Below are positions 34,983 to 45,378 of a stretch of DNA of 64,000 nucleotides, one piece after another. Origin of the DNA: Hyaloscypha bicolor E (Eukaryota; Ascomycota; Leotiomycetes; Helotiales; Hyaloscyphaceae); assembly GCF_002865645.1 (NCBI RefSeq), contig NW_020194628.1:1674001-1738000 (forward strand), written 5' to 3'. The translations under genes and the position numbers were made by a program. The notes under the pieces are model-generated. The model saw only the letters and a list, made by a program, of their open reading frames with translations, was not told where the DNA came from and made no database searches. Position 1 is the stretch's first letter, and each line of letters opens with the position of its first letter.

Positions 34983-36005
34983 GGGGAATGGTGTGGATCC
35001 AGTTTCTTCCTCGTAAGAGGACCAGGGAGTGCGCTGAGCTGCAGGGGCCGCTCTTGAGGCTCTGTGTCTACCTTGGACGTCTAGTTTGATACTGGCGTCG
35101 TTCGTCAAGTGTGAATGTTAATTTGGTCAAGTACAATTGAAATTCTATTAATCGAAGCGGTTGAATACAAGTGTCAAATAGATGGCCAAAGAACAGATCG
35201 TATGTTTGAATTTGAAGGCCATGTTTGAATACCTAGGCTGTCGAGAACGCGTTGTGATCGATGATGGAATTCGGTGGTTCGGGTGGCACAGCTTGGCTGC
35301 TGAACGCCGGGAGTGACCTAGCCGCACCCCTAGAATCGCTAGACCCCTCTACTTACATCCTTGCAAATGCCCAACTTGGCCAAATTCAAGTAGATTTGAT
35401 ATATTTGCCCCATGGCTTTTTATTTACACAAACGAATGCCGATGAACACTTTCTTTTCAGCGTCTGTTTAGGGATTGGAAACCATCATTTTGAGAAGCAC
35501 TGAGCGGTGCTCCAGACACATGAGCAAGGCTCTTCTCAATCGTATGTCAGAAAACAGCGACGCTTTATGAACTTCATCCGCAATTTGATACTCCCTGATA
35601 ATCGCGAGCGTGAACAATTGCTTCTCTCTTTGGAAGAGCCTGTTTGTCCCAGGAGTCGAGCTTAAGATCATCTTTTGCAGCACATCTGCTATGAGAGACT
35701 CGGTGGACTTAATTTCATTTGCACTTTCAGAACATCTTGTAAGCCCTTGCATTCACCTGAAATACTCCATGGAGGACAATGTTTCCTCTCAGACATGGTT
35801 TGCGGCACGGCCAGTACGAAGACCGAGCTACTCGGCTGGCATCCGTGCCGACCTTTGGACGCGCTGTTCAACCAGCCCTGTACCGCTTCATAACATCCTA
35901 CTTATAATTTCACCCAAGCCCCATACAATGGGGATTCTCATTTTATTGTCGCCGTTTCAAATCTTTGTTTCTTGAAAGTCTACCTACCTCTCTTGCCCGT
36001 CCCCA
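34983..36005. other. Intergenic with a 94-codon minus-strand frame
   Basis: A minus-strand frame from an ATG at 35752 to 35468 encodes a helical, charged peptide (QREKQLFTLAIIREYQIADE; RRALLMCLEHRSVLLKMM). An acceptor-like CAG lies just upstream of it. It may be the last exon or a remnant of an older gene. I find no partner exons. Confidence 0.3.
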
Positions 36006-37456
36006 ATGTCTTCCCTTGACACAGCCAAAAGTTCTGTAAAAGAAGCAAATGCAGCCTCCCAAAAATCAGTGCTAGAAAGGAGGGGTGCCTCCAATAACGA
36101 AGAGCCTCAAGTCAGAGACTGCCGTTTTTGGATGGTCTTCGCAGCCCTCTCAATCACTGGTGTCCTCTCCGCTATCGAAGCAATCATCATCTCCATCGCC
36201 CTACCTACCATTGTCCACAACCTCAATATCGGAAACAATTACGCTTGGATTGCAAACTCTTACTTCTTGACTCCGTGAGTTTGTTCTTCTCAGCCTGTTT
36301 GAAATGTGCTGACGGAGGGCGAAGCATGGTCATCCAGCCTCTCTCTATGGACAGCTTGCCAACATCTGGGGCAGAAGATGCCTCATGATTGGGAGTTCAG
36401 TTGCTGATTGCTGGCCGTTTATTGCAAGGTGTTGGAGCAGGAGGAACCAATATGTTGATCGAGCTCATCATTTGTGACCTTGTTCCTCTGCGGGAGAGAA
36501 GTAAGTTTCTGGGCATCATTCTTGGGACGTTCACAGTGGGAACAGCTATTGGTCCCTTTCTGGGTGGAGTCGTTGCGCAGAGCACAGATTGGAGAGTAAG
36601 TCTATTTCCTCTCCTCCTCCCCTTCCTCCAAGTCCACTACACCAAAGAATCCACCTTCAGCAAAAAACTAAAACACATCGACTGGATCGGCAACCTAGTC
36701 CTGATCCCCTCTCTAATCAGCATCCTCATCGCCCTCACGGATGCCGATACCAAAGCCCCCTGGTCCTCTTTCCGGATTCTCGTGCCTCTAATCCTCGGCT
36801 TTCTCGGGCTTATATCCTTCCAACTCTACGAATCCTCCCTCTCTGCGTCGAGCCCACCATCTCCACCCGATTATTCTCGAACCGCACGTCAGTAACAGCC
36901 TACCTCAACACGCTCCTCCACACCATAACCTCAATCTAGGCAATCTACTTCCTACCTATGTATTTCCAGTCCGTTCTGGCGTCTTCACTTTCGAGATCTG
37001 GCGTGCAACTCCTCCCCACATTCATGATCCTGCTCCCCTTCGCCATCATCTCCGGGCTCGCGATCACGAAACTAGGAAGGTATTGGCCGATGCTCCATGC
37101 GGGATTTGCGGTGTCACGATACCTATTGCCGTGTTTAACAACCAGTTCAGCAAACTACTTTACCGGATTTCGGATCCGGCCGTGAGGGCATTGCTGGCGA
37201 ATGGACAGGGATATGAACATGCGAGCAGGACGTTTATTGACAGGTTTGGGGGAGGGTTAGAGAGAAGATTGAGGGTGTTTATACGGATGCATTGAGGATG
37301 GTATGGATTGTTGGGGCGGCGATTTGTGGGGTCGGGTTTCTCTTGGTGTTTGTCGAGAAGGAGATTAAGTTGAGGACGGAGTTGAAGAGCGAGTATGGGA
37401 TGAAGGAGCAGAAGAAGACGAACAGTGGGGATGCTGGTGTTGAGGCTGGCGATTAG
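36006..37456 (+). pseudogene. Decayed MFS multidrug transporter (DHA2-like)
   Basis: Conserved pieces occur in order: ITGVLSAIEAIIISIALPTI, LYGQLANIWGRR, LLIAGRLLQGVGAGGTNMLI, TVGTAIGPFLGGVVAQSTDW, HIDWIGNLVLIPSLISILIA, YFLPMYFQSVLASSLSRSGV, FNNQFSKLLYRISDPAVRAL, and a C-terminal VWIVGAAICGVGFLLVFVEK. They cannot be read in one frame. There are two-base TC expansions near 36345 and 36840. Residues are missing near 36390 and after DWR at 36595, where a GTAAGT donor remains. An in-frame TAG at 36937 replaces an expected Trp or similar codon. A large internal deletion lies near 37115 and a further shift near 37270. The parent would have been a plasma-membrane H+-antiporter for drugs or toxins. 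Base composition looks ordinary, so this is decay rather than RIP. Confidence 0.85.
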
Positions 37457-37723
37457 ATCTCTCATGGTGTGTGGCAGCATTCTTTATTGTCAGAGAAAAA
37501 GAGAGAGGCGTTGGAATATTCTTAGAATCTCATAAATTGATCAATAGTGTTGCGTTTCCTGTTCGGAATGATTTCAGACTCCCTCATCCCAACTTCTCGG
37601 GTCAGAAATGCCCAAAACACCACTCTCTATACCTCATGAACTCTATCTCGGAACCAAACCGGATCATCTACGCACCAAATACTCTGTCTCCTGTCATTTG
37701 CAAACAATCCAACTACGACGAAT

Positions 37724-40576
37724 TTAAAACTTCTTCCACTTCAACCCAACCGCAACCGCAATAACCGGAAGCACACTAACCAATTCTCCCAATCCCGCAT
37801 ATTGCGGTGGAATCCTCGCCTTGCCTGGGAAAGCGCCTGCCGCTAACAATATCGCAAACAGATTATACACAAAACTCCACGCAAAATTAAACAGCACTCG
37901 CCTCCAAAACGCTTTCGAGAGATCAATGAGCGTTAAGATGCCTTTGAGAGAAGGGCGCATAAGGATAGCGTCCGCAGCAGATTGGGCGACGTCTGTGCCT
38001 TCGTTGATATGCAAACCGATAGAGGCTTGCGCGAGGGCTACTGCGTCATTTGTTCCGTCTCCGCAGAATAGAACGACGTTGCTTGGTGTTTCGAGGGCGG
38101 ATTTGACGTAAGTTTGCTTGTCGGCGGGCGTGCAGCGTGCTCGGGTGTTTTGGGGAATGATACCGAGGTGAGTGGCTAATGCTTGGACAACTGGTAGGTT
38201 GTCCCCGCTGATGAGCGAAATCTCAATGTTGCGTTTGCGCAGTTCGTTGACTGTTTTGATGGCATCTGGGCGGAGTTCATCCCTGAGGCCAAAGACTGCA
38301 ATAAGATCATCATCAACGGTGATACAGAAGACTGTGAGGGCTTTGGAGATGACGCTGTCGACTTCTGGGCGTTTTTCCACGCCGAGCCAGAATGGGTTGC
38401 CAGCTCGAGCGGTGGATCCATTCCAAGTTCCTTTGATACCTTTCCCCGGAATTGATTCAAGATTCTCGACTGGGACTGCTTTGATACCCTTTCCTTTCAG
38501 ATGACCGGCGACCGCAAGGGAGACTGGGTGCTTGCTATCGGTAACTAATCCTAGAACTAGAGCAAGTAACGATTCAGAAGGACATTCCTCCTCCACGACA
38601 GCGAGTTTTCCTTGCGTGAGAGTCCCGGTTTTGTCGAATATGACGTGCGAAATTTTGCGCCCTATCTCAATTGTCTCTGTGCTCTTGAGAATCAGTCCGT
38701 GTTTGGCTCCGACTCCACCGGCAATAAGCACGACCATAGGAACAGCAAGCCCAATTGCACAGGGGCAAGAGACGATAAGAGTAGAAATGGCGAAGGTCAT
38801 GGCGTTTATCGCCGCCGTGGCGGAACCCTGATGTCGAATATAATGTCCAACGGCAACCCAAACAACGAATACCAGTACAGTGATAGCAAGGATTACAGGC
38901 ACGAAGGATCCGGCGACACGATCAGCAATCTCTTGGATCTTGGGCTTGGAAGATTTTGCTTCATCAACCATGGTGCTGATTGTCTTGATCGTATTCTCGG
39001 AAGGAAGGCGTGTGAGTTTGACTAAGATTGTACCAGTGTGATTGACCGATCCGGCGATGACGGGCATTCCAGGTTTCTTCACAATAAGTGTTGCTTCTCC
39101 AGTAATCATCGATTCGTCGACCTCCGTCACCCCCTCCTCGATTACTCCATCAGTGACAACAGACATTTCCGGAGGGACTTTAAATGTGTCGTTGTATTGA
39201 AGAAGCCGGGCATCGATTTCGCGCTCTTCACCCCCTTCTTCGATGATGATTGCAGAAGGATTCTGTAGTGACTCCATCGATATTGATTCTACAGCCTTAT
39301 AACGAGCATATTCAGCAACTGTCCTCCCTACCATGATCAAGGTGGCAAGTAGAGTACTGGTTTCGAAGAATTCTCCTGTCGATAAAGGTTTGCCTGAGAC
39401 CAGAAAACCGTACGCAACGACTGAATATACATACGCTACTGTCGTGCTTAAAACAATAAGCAAGTCCATCTCTACCATTCTCGAGAAGAACAGTGCTTTG
39501 AATGCTTTGTCATAGAAGGGCCCGACGATGAAAAATTGAACGCCGGTTGCCAAACCGCAGGAAATACCGCCGTATAGAACTTCGTGGTCTGGCAGTGACG
39601 AATAGGAGAAAACGAGAACAGGAATCGTCAAGATCGCTGAAATCAAAGTGAGGTATAAAGACCTGCGAACATTGGCTCTCCCTGAAGCAACTGAGGGTGG
39701 CGTTGGTGGTGGTGCCAAAGCTGTATGCTGAAAGAACGGATCCGACAGAAGATCTCGTGCACCGATATTTCTGGGTCTATACGAGACAAGGACCCTGCGC
39801 TTTCCAGTTGTGGTGATATCAGTGACTCCATTTGGCCATTCGTCGCCGAGAGCTGTGACCCGTGGGTCCAGAATCAACTCTAACTCCTCACCAGTGTGAT
39901 GAATGAGAGCGCAAGTAAACCCCGTTTTCTTCTCTATGACCTGCGAGATGTTGTCCTTAGTGAGGATATGCGTTTCTTCCAAGTCAAAAGTAGCTTGAGA
40001 AAGCAGCAGGCTGGCTTTCACGTTTGAGATTTCTAGGATCGAATCGAGCGTCCTCTCTAGTTTCTTGAGGCAGCCAGTACAGTTCATTCCAGACACACTG
40101 AGGGTGATTTCAAATTTAGATAAGGAAGAGTCATCGCCATCAACCTTGTCGATTTCGATAATCGTGCTTGAAGCAGCATCTTTGACTTCGATGCTTCGAG
40201 AGGATTGATCCGTGTCGAGTGGGAGATCGCGAGATGATTTGCCAGCGCAGCAAGAGTTCCCTTCGCAACAGGACCTTGCCGGAGAACAGGATGTAGGGTC
40301 CAATGCGAGGTCATTGCAGCGACCTATTGACTCATGAGACACAGGTTTAGCTCCACTTGTCAAGTCCTCATCGGAAGTCGTCGAATGGGAACAACCACAT
40401 CCGTGCCTTTCCCCGCTATCGGCAGCAGCAGGATGGGTCGCCTCTTCAACTTCACCACAGCAAGTGTTGGACTCGCAGTTTCCTGCAGCCGAAGTAAACT
40501 TGTGGGAACCAGGCTCTCCATCTCTATTGTGTCGAGCCGGGCTACTGTTACAGCAAGCTCTATGAGAGTGAGTCAT
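37724..40576 (-). CDS. P1B-type copper-transporting ATPase (CrpA-like)
   Basis: A single exon of 950 residues. The first 110 residues are Cys-rich, with several CC pairs, suggesting copper buffering. One HMA domain (GMNCTGC, residues 163-169) follows. Eight membrane spans carry the transport core: TGEA (492-495), CPC in SCPCAIG (604-606), DKTGT with the phosphorylated Asp (648-652), the P1B HP pair (683-684), GDGTND (839-844), and YN in the seventh span (about 904-905). The eighth span reads GELVSVLPVIAVAVGL and lacks the MxxSS of classic CopA-type pumps. The Cys-rich tail, single HMA and this last span resemble fungal detoxifying exporters such as CrpA/CRP1 rather than the Golgi pump Ccc2. 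The likely role is Cu+ export. Confidence 0.95.
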   Translation of the reverse strand: MTHSHRACCNSSPARHNRDGEPGSHKFTSAAGNCESNTCCGEVEEATHPAAADSGERHGCGCSHSTTSDEDLTSGAKPVSHESIGRCNDLALDPTSCSPARSCCEGNSCCAGKSSRDLPLDTDQSSRSIEVKDAASSTIIEIDKVDGDDSSLSKFEITLSVSGMNCTGCLKKLERTLDSILEISNVKASLLLSQATFDLEETHILTKDNISQVIEKKTGFTCALIHHTGEELELILDPRVTALGDEWPNGVTDITTTGKRRVLVSYRPRNIGARDLLSDPFFQHTALAPPPTPPSVASGRANVRRSLYLTLISAILTIPVLVFSYSSLPDHEVLYGGISCGLATGVQFFIVGPFYDKAFKALFFSRMVEMDLLIVLSTTVAYVYSVVAYGFLVSGKPLSTGEFFETSTLLATLIMVGRTVAEYARYKAVESISMESLQNPSAIIIEEGGEEREIDARLLQYNDTFKVPPEMSVVTDGVIEEGVTEVDESMITGEATLIVKKPGMPVIAGSVNHTGTILVKLTRLPSENTIKTISTMVDEAKSSKPKIQEIADRVAGSFVPVILAITVLVFVVWVAVGHYIRHQGSATAAINAMTFAISTLIVSCPCAIGLAVPMVVLIAGGVGAKHGLILKSTETIEIGRKISHVIFDKTGTLTQGKLAVVEEECPSESLLALVLGLVTDSKHPVSLAVAGHLKGKGIKAVPVENLESIPGKGIKGTWNGSTARAGNPFWLGVEKRPEVDSVISKALTVFCITVDDDLIAVFGLRDELRPDAIKTVNELRKRNIEISLISGDNLPVVQALATHLGIIPQNTRARCTPADKQTYVKSALETPSNVVLFCGDGTNDAVALAQASIGLHINEGTDVAQSAADAILMRPSLKGILTLIDLSKAFWRRVLFNFAWSFVYNLFAILLAAGAFPGKARIPPQYAGLGELVSVLPVIAVAVGLKWKKF

Positions 40577-40693
40577 CTTAGGAAGAAGTAATGTAGTCTA
40601 ATTGCGATTTTCTGAGACTTCCTTGAAGACGCCAGCTAAATACTTATTCACCGCCGAGTTTCACACGTATTCGTCTCTTGAATCTTTGTGATA
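40577..40693 (-). promoter_or_regulatory. Copper ATPase promoter with an Ace1/Cup2-like site
   Basis: On the minus strand ATTTAGCTGG (40632-40641) fits the copper-sensor consensus HTHNNGCTGD about 56 bases before the ATG. In other fungi, detoxifying copper ATPases are induced through AceA/Ace1/Cup2 sites. One degenerate match in about 120 bases could be chance. Confidence 0.3.
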
Positions 40694-41367
40694 CAGTCGG
40701 TCCGAGACAAAAACGACAAAACGGTCTCTCTTTTGCGCCGACAACAACTTTTTAACCACAACCTTAATTAATTAATATCAACGCAAGGGGATTAAAGATA
40801 GGCAAATAAAACCTATTAACCCGATTTCTAGTGCGATTTGTAGTTGATCTATAAACGAATTTTAAAGTCTTATTTTTCACTTTCTAATTACTATTCCTCC
40901 TCTCCTTAAATAATTATGAATGTATCCTTTACTTCGTAGTAACGCCACACTGAAAATTTGTTAACATCCACGAATTAAGAAATATCAGATGCTTTCGAGA
41001 GTTCCTATTTGCCATGAACCCTTGATTTTTGCCCATGCAGACGTGGTGTTATAGGTACCCTAACTAATAATTATTTAAGAGTGGAAATAGTATATAAAAC
41101 ACGAAAATATTCACTTGTTATATAATATTATACATATTTCATATTTTCTTGATTATTAATATTATTGTTATATAAAGTATAAAATAAATTTATTAAAAAT
41201 TCTCGTGTATTATATTTCTTATAATAATAAAAATTCAAAATCTCAAGAATACAAAATTAATCAATATTAGATAAAATATAGTTTTAATGAATACGATTTA
41301 CACTAATTAGTATTATAGTAAAAGAATTTCTTTTGAAAAAAATTGGTTTTTAGATTAGGACCGACTA
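40694..41367. mobile_element. AT-rich relic of a Tc1/mariner-like element
   Basis: The left end CAGTCGGTCC (40694-40703) and right end GGACCGACTA (41358-41367) are inverted copies differing at the outermost base. Similarity continues inward (GAGACAAAAACGAC against TAATCTAAAAACCAA), and both ends are flanked by TA. The 674-bp interior is extremely A/T-rich, with no frame. TA flanks suggest a Tc1/mariner or pogo-type insertion, and the AT excess suggests C-to-T decay such as RIP. Family assignment is inference. The relic sits about 120 bases upstream of the copper ATPase ATG. Confidence 0.5.
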
Positions 41368-42411
41368 TAATGGCGAGTGTTCAACCGTTTTGCGCCTATT
41401 TCCCTATACGAGGTTAAATACTGTAGCCAAAACCGGTGAAACACCTCGCAATTCCCTTGAGTAGCTGTTTTTGAGATGGACATCGACGCAGAGTTTCCCA
41501 TCCACTGATGACGTCTGTTGAACACTTGTGATTCCAGGCAGCGGGTTGCTGCGTAATTCGAACCGCTTTGTGTTGCTTTGTATTCGTGTTTCGACCCAGT
41601 TCATATTGTACAGCATGTCCCTGAAGCCAACCAGAAAAGAGTTCTGCGGCTTTGCGTATCAGAACGTCCGGCCCAAGACCAATCTCTTCAGGTGATCAAA
41701 ATGGCGGCCTACTAGACTGAGAATTGGTCACTCATGGCTTGCACACTGAGACCCAGAGAGCCGGCACTTCGCACGTCGTACCAACAGCTCGATGTTTGGA
41801 GGGAACACTACCGGACAGTCATGGCTGCTGGGAGTCGAACAACACTGTCAGCCGCACCGAATAGAACTCGCCACTATCAAGGCTTGATGAGGATACGGGT
41901 CGAATCTTCTCTTCAGGAGAAGGTTGCAAAGCCCGGACATGTCATGTGAATCATGGGAGTACTTCTGGGGTTGGATAACAGAGGTTGAGGTTGACATAGA
42001 ATGAAAGAAAATGTTGGTTGGGAAAGGACTCGATTGCAGTTCTAAGATGGGTTCTAAAGGTCTATATATAAGGTCTGATACCCTGGTCGAACAGGGGGTA
42101 AAATCAGGTGATTTGGCAGCTGACAGAGGCACGAGAGGCACGAGAGGTACAGTACAGTACGGTACGAAGGGGCTTTGGTGCTTCGGACGGTCGGACCTCA
42201 CGTCGGGCCGGACCTTGCCTGGACAAGCAGCAGGCTGCAAGGCTGGCGCGGCGAGACGGGTGGATGAATATCCTTTGCTTACGTTCTAGGGCGGACGGCA
42301 GAGAGCTCGAGGACCATTTCTTGATTGCATCATAATACTTTGATAAGCAGCCTTCCTCGAAATTAACACTCTTCCATCGATGTCATATATCAGCCCATAC
42401 CGGCGTTCTAT
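41368..42411. other. Intergenic upstream of the sixth regulator
   Basis: No supported gene. Near 42123-42165 there is a short microsatellite-like patch: GAGGCACGA twice, then GTACA-type repeats. Confidence 0.45.
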
Positions 42412-45378
42412 ATGTCTGCGACCTCAGATAACAGCCAGGCAGACCCTTCGACGTCTGCCAGCGTGGAAGAGATTCAGGATGCAGATCAACCATCTGGCCC
42501 CTCCATAACGGCAAACACCAAACCTCCAGAGAAGACAATATCCTGCGTATCATGTCGAAAACGCAAGCTGAAGTGCGATCGGGTGAAACCGAAGTGTGGC
42601 ACTTGCACGCGGCTTCGACACGAATGCGAATTCCCTGAGCGGAGGCGCAACCAGGGCAGCAAACGAAGAAATATCAAGGAATTAGAAGCAAGACTGGCTC
42701 AAGTCGAGACGCAACTAATCTCCGAGTCGAAACAGACTGCTACCACTCAAACAACATTAATACCTGGTGCTAAGATGGATTGGAACTCGATTGGAATGAG
42801 CATGAACCTAGATCCGGAACTGGATGACGATGGACTTCTCGACCCCTCATTCGATATTTCGCAGCCTGGGCTTGGCTTCTCAGCACCAGCACCGACCATG
42901 CCCACCGATTATTTTGGTTCCTACGAGCTGATAGGTCTTGGACTCCAAGAGCCCCTACCTCCTCAGGATATGATGGACGAGCTGCACACCATATATTTTG
43001 AGAAATACCATCGAACTATGCCAATGATGCATAAGCTTCGATACTACGCTTCGCTGGATCGGGCACCGCACATGCGTCCTCCTATCTGTCTACGATATGC
43101 TATGTGGACCGTGGCCGCCTCCCTTTCAGATAAATACTCCTCGTTTGAAGCCATCTTCTACGAGCGGGCGCGGCGATATCTTCAAGATGCGGAAATGAAG
43201 GTGAGGCCCTTGGGGAATCTATTACTTTTGCCGCTAAAACGATACAGGGGCACGGAGAAACGTTTATTGCTGTGTACTACGCACAGGCTTGGAGTCTCAT
43301 GGCAGCTTACGAGGCTTCGAAAACTCTCTTCTCACGAGCATGGTTGAGCGTCGGACGGACGGTTCGCCTTGCTCAAATGTTGGGCTTGCACAGACTCGAT
43401 GGCGATCACTCGGCTGGAAAGAATATGTTGGCCCCTCCAAAAGACTGGATCGAGCTTGAGGAACGTCGGAGAACTTTCTGGGCCGCCTTTTATGGAGACA
43501 GATGGGCAAGTTCCGGGACTGGATGGCCCATGGTAGTCGACGACAATGATGTAAGTTACCTCGATGCGGTGTCGCAAATCTCCAACTAAAAGGATTCCAG
43601 ATCTCGACAAATCTGCCTGCATCTGAGGAGGCTTTCGAGAACGGCGTAACGGAGGACACGATATCCCTACAAGAAGCATTGACCCCGGAAGGTGCTGCCA
43701 AGATCAGTTCCTTTGGTGGGGTTATCATATCAGCAACCCTTTTCGGTAACAACTATCAAGTAAGCTTATTACCCTATAACTTTGCTGTCTCCTTATATTA
43801 GAGCTCTAGGCTTTGCAGCTGTCTCGGGACCTCTCAAGATCCCTTTTCCCTTGTGTCCAATGATCAAGACAGCCGGCGCTCGGAGCTCTGTCGATACTTC
43901 CACGCTCTGAGAGTGCTAACATTTTACAGCACCTTCGTAAAAAGGGACCCGATGAGCGACCTGAGGACCTGTCCAATGGAGAGTTTTGGAAAAGACACCG
44001 GAGGATGGATAATGTTCTATCAAACACCTTCATGTTCCTTCCAGATCATCTCCGTTTGCCACAAAATGTTCGGGACATGAATGTCGTCTTCCTGCACATG
44101 AACATACATGCCGCATCCATATGTCTTCATCAAGCCGCTATTTTGATGGCGAAGAAATATAACATCGATCCTAATTTCATCGAGCAGAGCCGCAATCGAA
44201 ACATTATGGCTGCTGAAGAAATCACGAATATCATGAGACTCATTAGCCATATGGATACAAGTAATGTGAGTGGCCTCGATGTCAGAATTTGCATACACTG
44301 ACCTCGTAGTAGATGAGTAGTTGGATGGGCTTCTGTCTTTATGTTAGTGGAGGAATTTTCATCCAGGATCTCAAGTCAGGTATGTCTCCTCTTTTTATCC
44401 CAAATATTCCGTACGGAAATATGAGACCTGAGCTGTCGAATCTTATTCAACGACATGCCGCTCCCGTTTACAATACTGATGTGATCGTTTCTAGATCGGC
44501 CACGACCACAAAGTGAAACAGACCTAGAGTTTCTTCTTCTAGCACTGCGCGTTATTGGCACCAGGCATTCAATCATGAACCATTTCACGGCACAACTTGA
44601 GCTTGATATGAACGCTGCCGGCGTCAACGATAAGCTGGCAGAATGCCCCGCCAGTTTCAACCCTTATGGGAATCATTCAGACAAATTGCCCGCTCCAATG
44701 AGAAAATTCGAAGAGCTCAATACATCATATTCGACTTCCCGCAAATCTCCATCTATGACAGACGTCCTAGAAGATTTAACCAACGGAAACATCGCGGCAG
44801 GCTTTCGCAAAAAGGATAAAGAGCCTCATCCTTTTAGCGGTCAGCCGTATACAACTCCTTATTTCATCCGCGAGTTGCATAGACGCGAGAAGGAACTGAA
44901 CGCAGACCAGAACACTCAGAAAGCGTCGAGTGGTGGAGGCACCGAGTCTACACCGGCTTTCACTGCCCACATTCACGGCTTTCCGGCCACGACTGATGCC
45001 TTCTGCGCTTTCGAACAAGATTCCTCTGTACCAACTGGCGATACACCTTCTAGCGATTCATCAAGCTCGAACAAAATGCAAGGCAACCCCAACACAACAC
45101 CACCAGATCTAAACGCGAAATCATACCCTTATCGACATATTGATCCGAGCAACCACGGTGGCAAATCCTACGGCATTTTTCAAGCGGACCTTACCTCGTT
45201 TGGTGATCTTCCTGCAGGCTGGGATGGGCAGAACAACCTCCCTGGCCTTGACATTGGTGATCTGGGAGGCAATGGGGCGCAACACGATTTCTCTAGCTTC
45301 GATAACGGCCAACATGGAGTCGAGTTTCATGACTTCATTCGTACTGATCCTTGGAATACTGGGCATTTACCAGAATGA
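42412..45378 (+). CDS. Zn2Cys6 transcription factor with coiled coil
   Basis: Six exons (42412..43200, 43248..43550, 43601..43759, 43930..44265, 44313..44379, 44495..45378) encode 845 residues. The zinc cluster at about residues 44-74 reads SCVSCRKRKLKCDRVKPKCG, then TCTRLRHECEFPERRR. It is followed by a coiled coil (NIKELEARLAQVETQL). The fungal middle homology region follows (IYFEKYHRTMPMMHKLRYYA; WLSVGRTVRLAQMLGLHRLD; ELEERRRTFWAAFYGDRWAS), then a long Ser/Asn/Asp-rich tail that may activate transcription. The layout is that of regulators annotated as xylanolytic-activator-like; whether it controls plant-polymer genes is not shown. No introns interrupt its zinc cluster. Confidence 0.92.

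Noticed and set aside
2306..45378. A secondary-metabolite biosynthetic cluster
   Set aside because: An AsaB-like enzyme, an AflR-like regulator and a transporter relic are suggestive, but no PKS, NRPS, terpene synthase, P450 or prenyltransferase is present in the window.
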